A stretch of 64,000 nucleotides of DNA, taken from Streptococcus suis. GTDB taxonomy: Bacteria > Bacillota > Bacilli > Lactobacillales > Streptococcaceae. Below, in pieces: positions 10,083 to 19,731 of this stretch (position 1 is its first letter; each line of letters starts with the position of its first letter). Position numbers and translations under genes: made by a program. The stretch is from NCBI GenBank assembly GCA_029593505.1, contig JAKTNI010000003.1, positions 124,001 to 188,000 on the forward strand, read 5' to 3'. Under the pieces are notes generated by a model that worked only from the letters and a program-made list of their open reading frames with translations, was not told the DNA's origin and searched no databases.

Positions 10083-10670
10083 CTACAATTTTAGCAAGAT
10101 AGCATCCCAAGCCTGATCATAACCTTGACGAGTTTCAGATGAAAAAATAATAAACTGATCATTTTTATCAAAATCCAACTTCTTTTTGATAATGGATTCA
10201 TGTTTATTCCACTTGCCACGAGGAATTTTATCTGCCTTAGTCGCAACGACAATAACAGGAATATCATAATATTTCAAAAATTCATACATCTGAACATCGT
10301 CAGCAGACGGTTCATGTCGCATATCTACCAAACTAACAACGGCACGTAAATTATCACGACTAGTCAAATATTCTTCAATCATCTTCCCCCATTTTGCACG
10401 TTCTGCTTTAGATACTTTAGCATATCCATATCCCGGAACATCAACAAAACGCAGTTTATCATCAATATTAAAAAAATTTAATTGCTGTGTCTTTCCGGGT
10501 TTACCAGATGTTCTAGCAAGATTTTTTCGTCCCAACAAGGTATTGATAAACGATGATTTTCCCACATTTGAGCGACCAGCCAAAGCAATCTCAGGAATAG
10601 TATCATCCGGGTATTGAGATTTGGAAACCGCACTGAGCAAAATCTCAGCATTGTGTGTATTGATTTTCAT
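10083..10670 (-). CDS. engB: Ribosome biogenesis GTP-binding protein EngB/YsxC
   Basis: The 195-residue single-domain GTPase needed for 50S subunit assembly shows G1 [13 protein letters not shown] near residue 32, G3 [10 protein letters not shown] near 78 and G4 [12 protein letters not shown] near 143. It follows clpX by about 70 bases on the same strand; clpX-engB is a conserved streptococcal pair. The gene is normally essential. Confidence 0.97.
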   Translation of the reverse strand: MKINTHNAEILLSAVSKSQYPDDTIPEIALAGRSNVGKSSFINTLLGRKNLARTSGKPGKTQQLNFFNIDDKLRFVDVPGYGYAKVSKAERAKWGKMIEEYLTSRDNLRAVVSLVDMRHEPSADDVQMYEFLKYYDIPVIVVATKADKIPRGKWNKHESIIKKKLDFDKNDQFIIFSSETRQGYDQAWDAILLKL

Positions 10671-10742
10671 CTATTTCCTTTCACATAAAAAGGAGAGAAA
10701 CAATTGATAACCTGTTACCTCCGTTTATTTTGCACTAAATCA

Positions 10743-11972
10743 TTAAGCAATTTCTAGCTCTGGTTTCTCATTACCATCTACTGCCGCTTTTGTTACCCGA
10801 ACACGTTTTATTTCCTCTTGACTTGGTACTTCAAACATCACATCCAACATCGTTTCTTCAATAATTGAACGAAGACCACGAGCTCCTGTTTTACGTTCGA
10901 TAGCTTTTTTAGCAATTTCCTCTAGAGCTTCTTGAGTAAATTCTAACTCTACATCATCGTAAGATAATAGAGTTTGATACTGTTTAACAAGAGCATTTTT
11001 AGGCTCTGTTAAAATACGAATCAAATCTTCTGTAGTCAATTGATCTAAAGCTGCAAATACTGGCAAACGACCAATCAATTCTGGAATAATGCCAAATTTT
11101 TGTATATCTTCAGCAATAATCTGCTGCATATACGATTCTTTTTCATCAATGGCACGATTATTTTGACCAAAACCAATTATTTTTTCTCCCAATCGTTGCT
11201 TGACAATCTCTTCTATACCATCAAAAGCACCGCCAACAATGAAAAGGATATTCTTTGTATTGACATAAATCATCTCTTGATTAGGATGCTTCCTACCACC
11301 TTGAGGAGGCACACTTGCAACAGTACCCTCTATAATTTTCAAGAGAGCTTGCTGGACACCTTCACCAGATACATCGCGCGTGATGGACACATTTTCACCT
11401 TTTTTGGCAATTTTATCAATTTCATCCACATAAATAATTCCTCTTTCTGCGCGTTCTATATTAAAGTCTGCTGCTTGTAAGAGTTTGAGGAGAATATTCT
11501 CTACATCTTCTCCAACATAACCAGCTTCTGTCAACGCAGTTGCATCTGCAATGGCAAACGGAACATTTAAACTTTTTGCTAAAGTTTGTGCTAAAAATGT
11601 TTTTCCAGAACCAGTCGGACCAATCATCAAAATATTTGATTTCTGTAAATCTACATCGTTCTTTTGATCATGATTGTCCTGAAAGTTAATTCGCTTGTAG
11701 TGATTGTAGACAGCTACAGCTAGTGCACGTTTAGCACGTTCTTGACCAATAACATAATCATTTAGAATCTGCAATAATTCTTGTGGTTTAGGAGTATCAG
11801 CCAAATCCACCAATATTTCTTCTGCTAACTCTTCTCTGATAATCTCTTGGGCTAATTCTACACATTCATTACAAATAAATACATTATTTCCTGCAATAAT
11901 TTTTTTAACTTCGTCTTGATTTTTTCCACAAAATGAGCAATAAATCAACTCATGAGTATGCTTAACAGTCAT
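10743..11972 (-). CDS. clpX: ATP-dependent Clp protease ATP-binding subunit ClpX
   Basis: ClpX unfolds tagged substrates and feeds them to ClpP. The 409-residue product has the N-terminal zinc-binding domain (CSFCGKN with a second CNEC pair), Walker [10 protein letters not shown] near residue 118, the pore loop GYVGEDVEN, Walker [13 protein letters not shown] near 180, and an arginine-finger region ending in [12 protein letters not shown]. Upstream lies a small membrane-protein gene, then folA, in a streptococcal-type cluster. Confidence 0.98.
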   Translation of the reverse strand: MTVKHTHELIYCSFCGKNQDEVKKIIAGNNVFICNECVELAQEIIREELAEEILVDLADTPKPQELLQILNDYVIGQERAKRALAVAVYNHYKRINFQDNHDQKNDVDLQKSNILMIGPTGSGKTFLAQTLAKSLNVPFAIADATALTEAGYVGEDVENILLKLLQAADFNIERAERGIIYVDEIDKIAKKGENVSITRDVSGEGVQQALLKIIEGTVASVPPQGGRKHPNQEMIYVNTKNILFIVGGAFDGIEEIVKQRLGEKIIGFGQNNRAIDEKESYMQQIIAEDIQKFGIIPELIGRLPVFAALDQLTTEDLIRILTEPKNALVKQYQTLLSYDDVELEFTQEALEEIAKKAIERKTGARGLRSIIEETMLDVMFEVPSQEEIKRVRVTKAAVDGNEKPELEIA

Positions 11973-11993
11973 TTATCTCCTCTTCTATATCCC

Positions 11994-12167
11994 TTATTTA
12001 AATAACACACCGTAAACAGCGTGAATACTATTGACTAAATTCGTAAAAGCATTCAATAGAAATAGAATCGCCAGTCCAAAGCGTTTCTTACGAACAGCTT
12101 GAATGGTACAAAAGAAACAAACTGCACTTAAAAATGCTGTAAATATACCGAATAAACTTTTTTCCAT
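11994..12167 (-). CDS. Small conserved membrane protein between folA and clpX
   Basis: This 57-residue reading frame starts MEKSLFGIFTAFLSAVCFFC and ends NSIHAVYGVLFK. It has two hydrophobic helices (about 4-20 and 30-48) separated by a positively charged turn AVRKKRF, giving a hairpin with a cytosolic loop. It starts four bases past the folA stop and lies 22 bases before clpX, so all three are probably one transcript. Pneumococci keep a small hypothetical gene at this site. The function is unknown. Confidence 0.75.
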   Translation of the reverse strand: MEKSLFGIFTAFLSAVCFFCTIQAVRKKRFGLAILFLLNAFTNLVNSIHAVYGVLFK

Positions 12168-12170
12168 CTC

Positions 12171-12683
12171 TCACCACTCTCTTCTTTCATAAGTCTTAAT
12201 TGTAAAATCAAAGTGATTCACTTCATCTTTCGAGTGGAAGTGACTATTTTTTATAGTAAATTTTTCCATTGGAAAGTCAGCAGGAAAATATACATCTCCC
12301 TCAAATTGACCCTCAATATCTGTAATAATCAACTCTTCAATATAAGGCTCAAACGCAGTAAACAGTTGACTTCCTCCTATGATGAATATTTTTTTATCCT
12401 GCTTAGCATACCAATCCAACACCTCTTGCAGACTATGTACAATCAATACCCTATCGCTATCTATTTGGTAGGTTTCATCTGAAGTCAATACAATCGACAG
12501 GCGGTTAGGTAAGGCACGTTGTCCCATTCCATCAAAGGTCACACGTCCCATAACGATACCGTGACCTATTGTTGTTTGTTTAAAATGTTCCAAATCAGCC
12601 GGTAAAGACCACGGAAGCTTACCACTTTTTCCTATCAAACCATTTTTATCTTGTGCCCAAATCGCAGAAATTTTCTTTGTCAT
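12171..12683 (-). CDS. folA: Dihydrofolate reductase
   Basis: DHFR reduces dihydrofolate to tetrahydrofolate with NADPH and is the trimethoprim target. The 170-residue product shows ISAIWAQDKNGLIGKSGKLPW at the N-terminus, the NADPH site GIVMGRVTFDGMG near 42, and IFIIGGSQLF near 99-108. The two isoleucines of the IIGG motif (101-102), a position where substitution to leucine confers trimethoprim resistance in streptococci, are unchanged. It heads the folA-clpX-engB run. Confidence 0.96.
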   Translation of the reverse strand: MTKKISAIWAQDKNGLIGKSGKLPWSLPADLEHFKQTTIGHGIVMGRVTFDGMGQRALPNRLSIVLTSDETYQIDSDRVLIVHSLQEVLDWYAKQDKKIFIIGGSQLFTAFEPYIEELIITDIEGQFEGDVYFPADFPMEKFTIKNSHFHSKDEVNHFDFTIKTYERREW

Positions 12684-12751
12684 TGTCTCTCACTTTCCGT
12701 CCTACTATTCTATCAAAATTTAATAAAAAATGCACTTCAAAAATGAGTAAG

Positions 12752-12783
12752 ATGAAAAAGACGACCTATTGGGTCATCTTTTT
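12752..12783 (-). terminator. Terminator downstream of tRNA-Arg(CCG)
   Basis: On the minus strand AAGATGACC and GGTCGTCTT form a 9-bp stem with one U-G pair, followed by TTT, between the tRNA and folA. Confidence 0.75.
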
Positions 12784-12811
12784 AGAAAATCTTACAATAT
12801 AGCATGACTAA

Positions 12812-12883
12812 TCCACCCTGAGGGAATCGAACCCCCATCTCAAGAACCGGAATCTTGCGTGATATCCATTACACTAAGGGTGG
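12812..12883 (-). tRNA. tRNA-Arg, anticodon CCG
   Basis: The 72-base gene folds as a cloverleaf: acceptor CCACCCT/AGGGTGG with discriminator A, anticodon stem CAAGA/TCTTG around the loop TTCCGGT, and T-arm with TTCGATT. The anticodon CCG reads CGG arginine codons. The 3' CCA is not encoded. It lies behind the rpsA terminator, and no clear promoter of its own is visible. Confidence 0.93.
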
Positions 12884-12885
12884 GA

Positions 12886-12915
12886 AAGTAAAAACTTGCT
12901 AAAAGCAAGTTTTTA
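12886..12915 (-). terminator. Terminator directly after rpsA
   Basis: A perfect 11-bp stem (arms 12889-12899 and 12905-12915) with a 5-base loop lies between the rpsA stop and tRNA-Arg, with a T-run on the minus strand. The tRNA must be reached by read-through or from an unseen promoter. Confidence 0.8.
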
Positions 12916-12921
12916 TCTCAA

Positions 12922-14133
12922 TTACAATTCGATATCACCGAAAAGATCAGCCATTGAGAAACCAGTTTGCGTTTCTGGTAATTCAAAGTCGCGTCTTTCT
13001 TGGCGTTTTGGACGACGTGGACGTGATTGACGTTTTCCTTCGTTATCTCCACTTTCAGTTTTTTCTGCTACTGGACGTTCTTCCAATGCTTTGATAGAAA
13101 GAGATACACGCTCGTCAGCTGCGTTGACTTCAAGAACTTTAACGGTAACTTCTTGACCTACTGACAAAGCATCTTTTGGATTTTCAACACGTTTGTGAGA
13201 GATTTGCGAAATATGTACCAAACCATCAATACCTGGCAATACTTCAACAAAAGCACCAAAATCTGTAATGCGTTTTACTTTCCCCTCAATAACATCGCCT
13301 GCTGCTAATTTTTGCTCAACACCGTCCCATGGACCAGGTTGTGTAGCTTTCAATGATAAGGAAACACGACCTTCCACTTCATCGATAGCAAGAACTTTCA
13401 CTTCTACTTCTTCACCAACTGTTACAGCTGATTTAGGAGATACATTACGCTCATGTGACAATTCAGTTAAATGAACCAAACCGTCAACTCCACCAAGATC
13501 AATGAAAGCACCAAAGCTTGTAATACGTGCCACTTTACCAGTAACCACTTCACCAACTGATAATTTGCCAAATACTTCTGCACGTGCCGCTGCAGCTTCT
13601 GCTTCAATTACTTCACGACGTGATAAAATGAAACGGTTCTCTGCTGGATCCACTTCTTTGATCTTCGCAGTAAATTCTTGACCTACAAAACGTTCAGTGT
13701 TACGAGTGAAACGGCTATCAATCATTGAAGCTGGAATAAATCCACGTAAACCTTCAAACTCAACCGAAAGACCACCTTTAACAGCGCGAACTACCTTAAC
13801 TGTAACAACTTCTTCTTCGCGACCAACAAGTTTGTCCCATGCTTTACGCGCTTCCAAACGTTTTTTGGAAACAAGATATGTAACAGTGTCTGTATCTTTA
13901 CCAACAACTTGACGAAGCACAAGTAATTCTAGTGTTTCACCAACTTTAACAAGGTCGTTGATATCAGCTTCACGGTCGTTAGTCAACTCACGAAGAGTTA
14001 ACACACCTTCAACACCAGTACCTGAAATAGCTACATTTGCTTGATCAGCATCAACTGTCAATACCTCTGCAGTTACCACATCACCAGGTGTAACTTCACT
14101 TACACTGTTCAACAAATCTTCAAATTCGTTCAT
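12922..14133 (-). CDS. rpsA: 30S ribosomal protein S1
   Basis: The 403-residue product has four S1 RNA-binding repeats, at about residues 14-85, 102-167, 187-257 and 273-343. The last two are nearly canonical ([20 protein letters not shown] and [20 protein letters not shown]). This four-domain form is typical of Firmicutes and shorter than the six-domain E. coli protein. The start is set at 14133 ([14 protein letters not shown]) because TGGAGGT sits about 7 bases upstream; an in-frame upstream start gives six implausible residues. A basic tail precedes the C-terminus. Two tRNA genes lie immediately upstream. Confidence 0.96.
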   Translation of the reverse strand: MNEFEDLLNSVSEVTPGDVVTAEVLTVDADQANVAISGTGVEGVLTLRELTNDREADINDLVKVGETLELLVLRQVVGKDTDTVTYLVSKKRLEARKAWDKLVGREEEVVTVKVVRAVKGGLSVEFEGLRGFIPASMIDSRFTRNTERFVGQEFTAKIKEVDPAENRFILSRREVIEAEAAAARAEVFGKLSVGEVVTGKVARITSFGAFIDLGGVDGLVHLTELSHERNVSPKSAVTVGEEVEVKVLAIDEVEGRVSLSLKATQPGPWDGVEQKLAAGDVIEGKVKRITDFGAFVEVLPGIDGLVHISQISHKRVENPKDALSVGQEVTVKVLEVNAADERVSLSIKALEERPVAEKTESGDNEGKRQSRPRRPKRQERRDFELPETQTGFSMADLFGDIEL

Positions 14134-14254
14134 TAAAAAAACCTCCAACAATCAGGTCTTCTGACCCAACATAAAATATATTTTATTTAAGGCACACGCA
14201 AGGACAAACAACAATGGACATCTTTGACGAACTAGAATAAATCTAGTACCTTGA

Positions 14255-14326
14255 CTGGGGTAGCTGGATTCGAACCAACGCATGAGGGAGTCAAAGTCCC
14301 TTGCCTTACCGCTTGGCGATACCCCA
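14255..14326 (-). tRNA. tRNA-Gln, anticodon TTG
   Basis: This 72-base cloverleaf has acceptor TGGGGTA/TACCCCA with discriminator G, anticodon stem AGGGA/TCCCT and loop CTTTGAC, giving anticodon UUG for CAA/CAG glutamine codons. It lies 51 bases downstream of tRNA-Tyr and shares its promoter. Confidence 0.95.
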
Positions 14327-14377
14327 ATGAGTGTCTCAAACAGAATATAAATCAACACATCTTAATATCCTGTTTTA

Positions 14378-14458
14378 TGGAGAGAGAGGGATTCGAACCC
14401 CCGAACCCGAAGGAGCGGATTTACAGTCCGCCGCGTTTAGCCTCTTCGCTATCTCTCC
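14378..14458 (-). tRNA. tRNA-Tyr, anticodon GTA
   Basis: An 81-base class II tRNA with a long variable arm. The acceptor is GGAGAGA/TCTCTCC with discriminator A, and the anticodon stem GCGGA/TCCGC encloses CTGTAAA, anticodon GUA. It is the first gene of the tRNA-Tyr, tRNA-Gln, rpsA series. Confidence 0.95.
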
Positions 14459-14475
14459 GCACACTAACAGTGACT

Positions 14476-14504
14476 ATTTTAACATAAACTCATCATCATT
14501 ACAA
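14476..14504 (-). promoter_or_regulatory. Promoter of the tRNA-Tyr/tRNA-Gln transcript
   Basis: On the minus strand TTGTAA (14504-14499) and TAAAAT (14481-14476) are separated by 17 bases. The predicted start is about 11 bases before tRNA-Tyr. Confidence 0.8.
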
Positions 14505-14509
14505 GCCTT

Positions 14510-14743
14510 TTAGCGACTTAAATTATAATTTTCAATAATAGTTGCAACTGCTTTTTCCAAATTCTTGTAAAAACTTTCAGTCGTACCATTTTTGACAACT
14601 GCAAAATTATTTTCTGATAATTCCGCAATCTCACCAATTACCTTTTTCCCAATAATAAGTTGGAAGCCTGTAAACTCTTCTTTATTTATCAAAATCTGAC
14701 TATCCACTAACTGAATTTCAATTTTTTTATCTTTTTTGCTCAT
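14510..14743 (-). CDS. DUF2969 family protein
   Basis: The 77-residue cytosolic product starts MSKKDKKIEIQLVDSQILIN and contains GFQLIIGKKVIGEI and FYKNLEKAVATIIENYNLS, features of the DUF2969 family found in streptococci and enterococci beside ilvE. The ATG at 14743, with a GAGGTG site upstream, is preferred to an in-frame GTG two codons earlier. The function is unknown. Confidence 0.85.
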   Translation of the reverse strand: MSKKDKKIEIQLVDSQILINKEEFTGFQLIIGKKVIGEIAELSENNFAVVKNGTTESFYKNLEKAVATIIENYNLSR

Positions 14744-14771
14744 TTTCACACCTCACTTTCAACATTCTACA

Positions 14772-14805
14772 CAAAAATAGAAGAGCTTGCAAGCGCAAGC
14801 CTTCT
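14772..14805 (-). terminator. Terminator of ilvE
   Basis: On the minus strand AGAAG-GCTTG pairs with CAAGC-CTTCT with one bulged base, followed by ATTTTT, just beyond the ilvE stop. Confidence 0.7.
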
Positions 14806-14809
14806 AAAA

Positions 14810-15832
14810 TTATTCTACTGGTACTATCCAGCCTTCTGGAGCTTCTACATCACCAAATTGAATACCTGTCAATTCGTCATATAATTTACGAGTAATTGGA
14901 CCAACTTCTGTTTCACTATGGAAAACATGAAGCTTTTCACCAATTTGAACACCGCCAATCGGTGAAATAACAGCTGCAGTTCCACAAGCTCCCGCTTCTA
15001 CAAATTGGTCTAATTCATCTACAAATACTTCACGCTCAATAGCCTTCATTCCTAAACGATGCTCTGCTAAATACAGCAATGAATATTTGGTGATAGAAGG
15101 TAAAATAGATGGACTAACTGGTGTAATAAATTCGTTATTTTCGGTAATTCCAAAGAAATTTGCCGCCCCTACTTCTTCAATTTTTGTATGGGTAGCTGGA
15201 TCCAAATAGATAACATCTGAAAAGCCTTGTTTTTTAGCATATTGTCCCGGTAAGAGCGATGCAGCATAATTGCCACCAACTTTAGCAGCTCCTGTACCAT
15301 TTGGTGCTGCACGATCATACTCATCTTGGATAAGGAAATTAGTAGGTGCTAGTCCACCTTTAAAGTAGTTACCAACTGGCATGGCAAAGACTGTAAATAT
15401 ATATTCATCTGCAGGTTTTACGCCAATGACATCACCCACACCGATGAGCAGGGGACGAATATAAAGAGTTCCACCTGTTCCATATGGAGGAACATAATCA
15501 GCATTTGCTTTTACTACCTGTTTACACGCTTCAATAAATAAGTCTGTCGGTACAGGCTTCATTAACAAGCGTTTTGCTGTACGTTGCAAACGTGCTGCAT
15601 TTTGGTCCGGACGAAATAATTGTAACTTGCCTTCTTTGGTACGATATGCTTTCAATCCCTCAAAAGCCTGCTGTCCATAATGCAGAGCTGGAGAACTTTC
15701 TGAAATATGTATAGTAGCATCCTCTGTCAATTCCCCTTGAGTCCACTCACCGTTTTTGTAGTACGCAATAAAACGATAGGGCAATTTCATATAAGAAAAA
15801 CCTAGGTTATCCCAATCTAAATTTACGGTCAT
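14810..15832 (-). CDS. ilvE: Branched-chain amino acid aminotransferase
   Basis: IlvE transfers amino groups between leucine, isoleucine or valine and 2-oxoglutarate with PLP. The 340-residue product (ATG at 15832, GGAG seven bases upstream) has the class IV signature: HYGQQAFEGLKAYR near 53, the PLP-lysine region GGNYAASLLPGQYAKKQGF near 190, and EVGAANFFGI near 220. The length fits the Firmicute group. It lies downstream of parC, as in pneumococcus, but is separated by a terminator. Confidence 0.96.
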   Translation of the reverse strand: MTVNLDWDNLGFSYMKLPYRFIAYYKNGEWTQGELTEDATIHISESSPALHYGQQAFEGLKAYRTKEGKLQLFRPDQNAARLQRTAKRLLMKPVPTDLFIEACKQVVKANADYVPPYGTGGTLYIRPLLIGVGDVIGVKPADEYIFTVFAMPVGNYFKGGLAPTNFLIQDEYDRAAPNGTGAAKVGGNYAASLLPGQYAKKQGFSDVIYLDPATHTKIEEVGAANFFGITENNEFITPVSPSILPSITKYSLLYLAEHRLGMKAIEREVFVDELDQFVEAGACGTAAVISPIGGVQIGEKLHVFHSETEVGPITRKLYDELTGIQFGDVEAPEGWIVPVE

Positions 15833-15913
15833 AATCAATCTCCTCTTTAATTTTTTTCTATTTTACTATTTTTATTCATAGATTACAAGAAAAAGTCAGA
15901 ACATTGTGGAAAA

Positions 15914-15939
15914 TTAAAAAGCCTGAAATATTCAGGCTT
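15914..15939 (-). terminator. Terminator of parC
   Basis: On the minus strand AAGCCTGAA and TTCAGGCTT form a 9-bp perfect stem with a 3-base loop followed by TTT. Confidence 0.85.
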
Positions 15940-15976
15940 CTCGATACTTAATTTCAAATGTACAATCACTCTTCTC

Positions 15977-18430
15977 TCAAATCAACCAAGCACTTTGTAC
16001 TTCTTCATCTGATATGGTATCTGATAGGAAACTACCATTGCTGGTACGCTCTGATAAACTTAGTTTTGTGAGGTCAACAGTGTACGACTTTCCTATTTTG
16101 GATTGAACATGAAGAACTTGACTATCTAATTCTTCGGTAAGCTGACTAGTAAATAAATCAAATTCACCTTGTTCCGTCTGAATTGGTCCAGCTACAAATA
16201 CTCGGTGTGGCTTAGCTTTTAATTCGCGTAAAACCTGCAAACCACGATTTGCACGACTGGTGATAGGTATGTCTTCTGTTGCCATTCTCTTAAGGCTTCC
16301 TCTGTGAGTCAAGAGATAGACAGAATTGGTATTGCTAATGAATGCAGCAGCTATCGTATCCTCATCTTTTAGATTCATCGCTTTCACACCAGCTGCCTTA
16401 GCTCCAATTACTGGCACTTCTTCAATATTAAAACGAAGAGCATATCCTTTAGAGGTAATCAACATCACATCATCCAAAAGAATTGGAGATACAGTAACTA
16501 CAACATCCTCTGCATCTTTTAATTTCGCATACTTGGTTGACTTAGACTTATATGTACGCCATGGTGAAAATTCCTTGCGCTCTACGCGCTTGATTTGACC
16601 ATGCTTTGTGACAGCAAAATAAGTTCCTTCTTCGAAATTATCCACCAACTCTGCGAAGATAAGCTCCTCATTGGTTTCAAAATTCATCAGTGTTTGGCTT
16701 AGGTGTTCTCCGATATCCTTCCAACGAATATCGGTCAACTCATGCACAGGGCGATAAATCACATTACCCAAATTTGTAAAGAGTAAGAGGTGCTGAGTTG
16801 TTCGTGCATGTTCTAAGAAAATCAATTGATCATCATCACGTTTTCCTACTTCTTCAATCGTAGAAGCATTAAAGGAACGTGGACTCGTTCGTTTAATATA
16901 ACCAGCCTTAGTGATACTCACAAAGGTTTCTTCCTCTACAATCAAACTAGCTGTGTTAATTTCAATCGTCTCAGCTTGATCTTGCAACTCACTTAAACGA
17001 GGATTGCCAAACTGTTTTTTAACCTCACGTAATTCTTTTTTCATGAGATTATACATGGTTCGTTCATCTCCAATAATGGCAGACAAGGTCTGAATTTCTT
17101 CTCTCAGTGTAGCTTCTTCATTTTCTAATGTCACAATATCCGTATTGGTTAGACGATAGAGCTGTAGCGTTACAATAGCTTCTGCTTGCTCTTCACTAAA
17201 ACCATAGCTAATCTTCAGATTTTCTTTGGCATCTGCTTTATTCTCTGAAACGCGAATAAGAGCAATCACTTCATCTAAAATAGAAATAACACGAATTAAA
17301 CCTTCTACAATATGAAGACGTTTTTCAGCCTTTTCCTTATCAAACTTCGAACGTGCAATGATAATCTCACGACGATGCGCAATGTAACTTGATAAAATCT
17401 TTTGTAAACCAACCTGACGAGGTGTAAAGTTATCAATTGCTACCATGTTAAAATTGTAATTGATTTGTACATCAGTGTACTTATAAAGATAATTCAGAAT
17501 GGTTTGTTCATCACTATCTTTTTTCAACTCAATAGCAATCCTTAAACCTGTACGGTCAGATTCATCACGTACTTCTGCAATACCCGGTACCTTATTGTTT
17601 ACACGAACATCATCAATCTTTTTCACCAACACAGCCTTATTCACTTCATAAGGAATTTCTGTAATAACAATTTGTTTCTTACCTGCCTTTAGTTGCTCAA
17701 TCTCGCAACGACTCCGAACAACCACACGACCTTTACCTGTTTCATAAGCTTTCTTAATTTCATCAGCCCCTTGAATAATACCGCCTGTTGGAAAATCTGG
17801 TCCCGGTAAGAACTCCATGAGTTTTTCTAGCGTAGCTGCTGGGTGGTCAATCATATAGACAACCGCATCAATGACTTCTGCTAAATTATGCGGTGGAATA
17901 TCCGTCGCATAACCTGCTGAAATACCAGTTGCTCCATTTACTAACAGATTTGGAAAAGCAGCTGGAAGAACAGTTGGCTCTTTTTCCGTATCATCGAAAT
18001 TCCATGCAAACGGTACCGTTTTTTTCTCAATATCAGATAGCAGATAACCAGCAACTTCCGACAAACGAGCTTCTGTGTAACGCATAGCGGCAGGTGGATC
18101 ACCATCCATAGAGCCATTGTTTCCATGCATTTCTACCAAAATCTCACGGTTTTTCCAGTCTTGGCTCATCCGAACCATAGCATCATAAATAGAGGAATCA
18201 CCGTGCGGGTGGAAATTCCCCATGATATTACCAACAGACTTGGCAGACTTTCGGTAACCCTTATCAAAGGTATTACCGTCTTTATTCATGGAATAAAGAA
18301 TCCGACGTTGCACGGGTTTCAAGCCATCACGAATATCTGGCAAGGCCCGCTCTTGAATAATGTATTTGGAGTAGCGACCAAAACGCTCTCCCATGATGTC
18401 CTCAAGGGACATGTTTTGAATATTAGACAT
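15977..18430 (-). CDS. parC: DNA topoisomerase IV subunit A
   Basis: ParC cuts and rejoins DNA to unlink daughter chromosomes. The 817-residue product has the winged-helix cleavage domain with catalytic tyrosine in AAMRYTEARLS near residue 118, and the C-terminal beta-propeller repeats. The quinolone-resistance region reads HPHGDSSIYDAMVRMSQ; Ser79 and Asp83 keep the wild-type residues of streptococcal ParC. Its partner parE lies upstream, with three unrelated reading frames between them. The call to subunit A of topoisomerase IV rather than gyrase rests on this pairing and on the parE neighbour. Confidence 0.97.
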   Translation of the reverse strand: MSNIQNMSLEDIMGERFGRYSKYIIQERALPDIRDGLKPVQRRILYSMNKDGNTFDKGYRKSAKSVGNIMGNFHPHGDSSIYDAMVRMSQDWKNREILVEMHGNNGSMDGDPPAAMRYTEARLSEVAGYLLSDIEKKTVPFAWNFDDTEKEPTVLPAAFPNLLVNGATGISAGYATDIPPHNLAEVIDAVVYMIDHPAATLEKLMEFLPGPDFPTGGIIQGADEIKKAYETGKGRVVVRSRCEIEQLKAGKKQIVITEIPYEVNKAVLVKKIDDVRVNNKVPGIAEVRDESDRTGLRIAIELKKDSDEQTILNYLYKYTDVQINYNFNMVAIDNFTPRQVGLQKILSSYIAHRREIIIARSKFDKEKAEKRLHIVEGLIRVISILDEVIALIRVSENKADAKENLKISYGFSEEQAEAIVTLQLYRLTNTDIVTLENEEATLREEIQTLSAIIGDERTMYNLMKKELREVKKQFGNPRLSELQDQAETIEINTASLIVEEETFVSITKAGYIKRTSPRSFNASTIEEVGKRDDDQLIFLEHARTTQHLLLFTNLGNVIYRPVHELTDIRWKDIGEHLSQTLMNFETNEELIFAELVDNFEEGTYFAVTKHGQIKRVERKEFSPWRTYKSKSTKYAKLKDAEDVVVTVSPILLDDVMLITSKGYALRFNIEEVPVIGAKAAGVKAMNLKDEDTIAAAFISNTNSVYLLTHRGSLKRMATEDIPITSRANRGLQVLRELKAKPHRVFVAGPIQTEQGEFDLFTSQLTEELDSQVLHVQSKIGKSYTVDLTKLSLSERTSNGSFLSDTISDEEVQSAWLI

Positions 18431-18433
18431 AAA

Positions 18434-19179
18434 TTAAGATACCTTATTTTCTCTATATAAATACAAACAAATATAAGTTACAATGAATAATCCTACAATA
18501 AAGATTATATTTGCCTTTACAGCAAAATAAGCAATTAACACGCTGTTCAATCCATGAAATATGGCACAAAAAAAGATTGAGTGAGATTTTTTATAAATAA
18601 TTGCTAGACTGAAACTTAATACAATAGCATAAATCATAAATTGGTAAAAAGGAAACATTTGTTGGACACTTCCATCAATAAACCACAATGGTAAATGCCA
18701 TATTGACCAAACTACACCTGTCGTAAGAGTTGCCAACGGAAATGGTAATATATCTTCTAAAATGGGCTGCATAATACCACGTCACCCAGCTTCTTCATTT
18801 CCGCCACCTATAATACAGGATTGAATAAATAACATTGGTAATGACTTGATGTCAATCAATCCACTAGCTTTTCTTGAAGCGACAATAATCATCAATATAT
18901 ACAAAAGCGGGAAACAAAGTAAGTACTTCCATCCATTCTTTTTTGAATGAAATAAAAAATTTTTTATCGCTATCCAAGATCTATCCTCAAGGCAACAACA
19001 AGTACCAATAGCAGGACCTAAACCCGATAGAATATGCATCATATTACCTAATGGTGAAGTCAAACTAATCTTAAAAAAAGCCATACTTCCCCAACCGAAA
19101 CACCAAGTAATCAAAAATGTAACACTCAAAAAAATCCGTAATTTTTTTGCTTATTTGCATGTATATCCATATTTCCCAT
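18434..19179 (-). pseudogene. CPBP-family intramembrane metalloprotease, disrupted
   Basis: Two adjacent frames make one CPBP (Abi) family membrane protease. The N-terminal part (to 18782) ends GGNEEAG at a TGA, and the C-terminal part begins RGIMQPILEDILPF in the same frame. The TGA replaces the tryptophan of the catalytic EExxWRG motif, so a single TGG-to-TGA change explains it. A second lesion is upstream: the best start (ATG at 19179, AAGGAG eight bases before) runs into a stop, and adding one A to the A7 tract at 19142-19148 restores the frame. The downstream HLPLWF and FHGLNS motifs are intact. These proteases often serve bacteriocin immunity or CAAX-like processing. Confidence 0.85.
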
Positions 19180-19195
19180 CTTGTACTCCTTATGG

Positions 19196-19699
19196 TTAAC
19201 GAGCAACCAATCTTTGACTTGCTTGCCACTTTCTAAATCCTTCTACATCTGATTGAATCCATTTTAAGCATGTATTTACAACAAAAGCATCATCAAGCAA
19301 ACCAGCTCCTAAAACAAAATCTGGTAAAACATCTAATGGATTAAAAAAATAAATCAGTGCACCAATAATAGCTAAAATTGTTCCTTTGGGGAGTTGTGTA
19401 TATTCTTTATTAATATAACTTCGAACCATGGAAATCATACCTGGAATAGCTGCAAATTTATCTCCACCAAAAGGTAAACGAGCTAGTTTTTGTTCAATAT
19501 CTTGTAAGAAGTGTTCTAATTTCCCTTGCTCTGAAAGTAAATTTTCAGCCAGCTGACGAGTTTTAGAAGAGTTCCATATTATGAGAGCTTGGTCAAACTT
19601 TTCTTGCAACTCCTGTCTATTTCTGAATATTTTTTTCTGATAGCAACATTCATTCAATCTGGCTTTTATATTTTTGATTAGCTTATCTTTTAAAAACAT
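19196..19699 (-). CDS. YkvA-type DUF1232 membrane protein
   Basis: This 167-residue protein has a charged helical N-terminal half and, from about residue 103, the DUF1232 motif: ILAIIGALIYFFNPLDVLPD then a glycine-rich turn and DDAFVVNTCLKWI. The motif forms a membrane hairpin. It sits between the broken CPBP gene and the 279-residue gene, all inserted between parE and parC. The function is unknown in this family. Confidence 0.85.
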   Translation of the reverse strand: MFLKDKLIKNIKARLNECCYQKKIFRNRQELQEKFDQALIIWNSSKTRQLAENLLSEQGKLEHFLQDIEQKLARLPFGGDKFAAIPGMISMVRSYINKEYTQLPKGTILAIIGALIYFFNPLDVLPDFVLGAGLLDDAFVVNTCLKWIQSDVEGFRKWQASQRLVAR

Positions 19700-19731
19700 A
19701 GATCATCTCCTTGTACTATGTTTAATTATAC

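Noticed and set aside
11100..11480. 126-codon plus-strand frame across clpX
   Set aside because: It is antisense to intact clpX, with a composition typical of shadow frames (many Asn, Phe and His).
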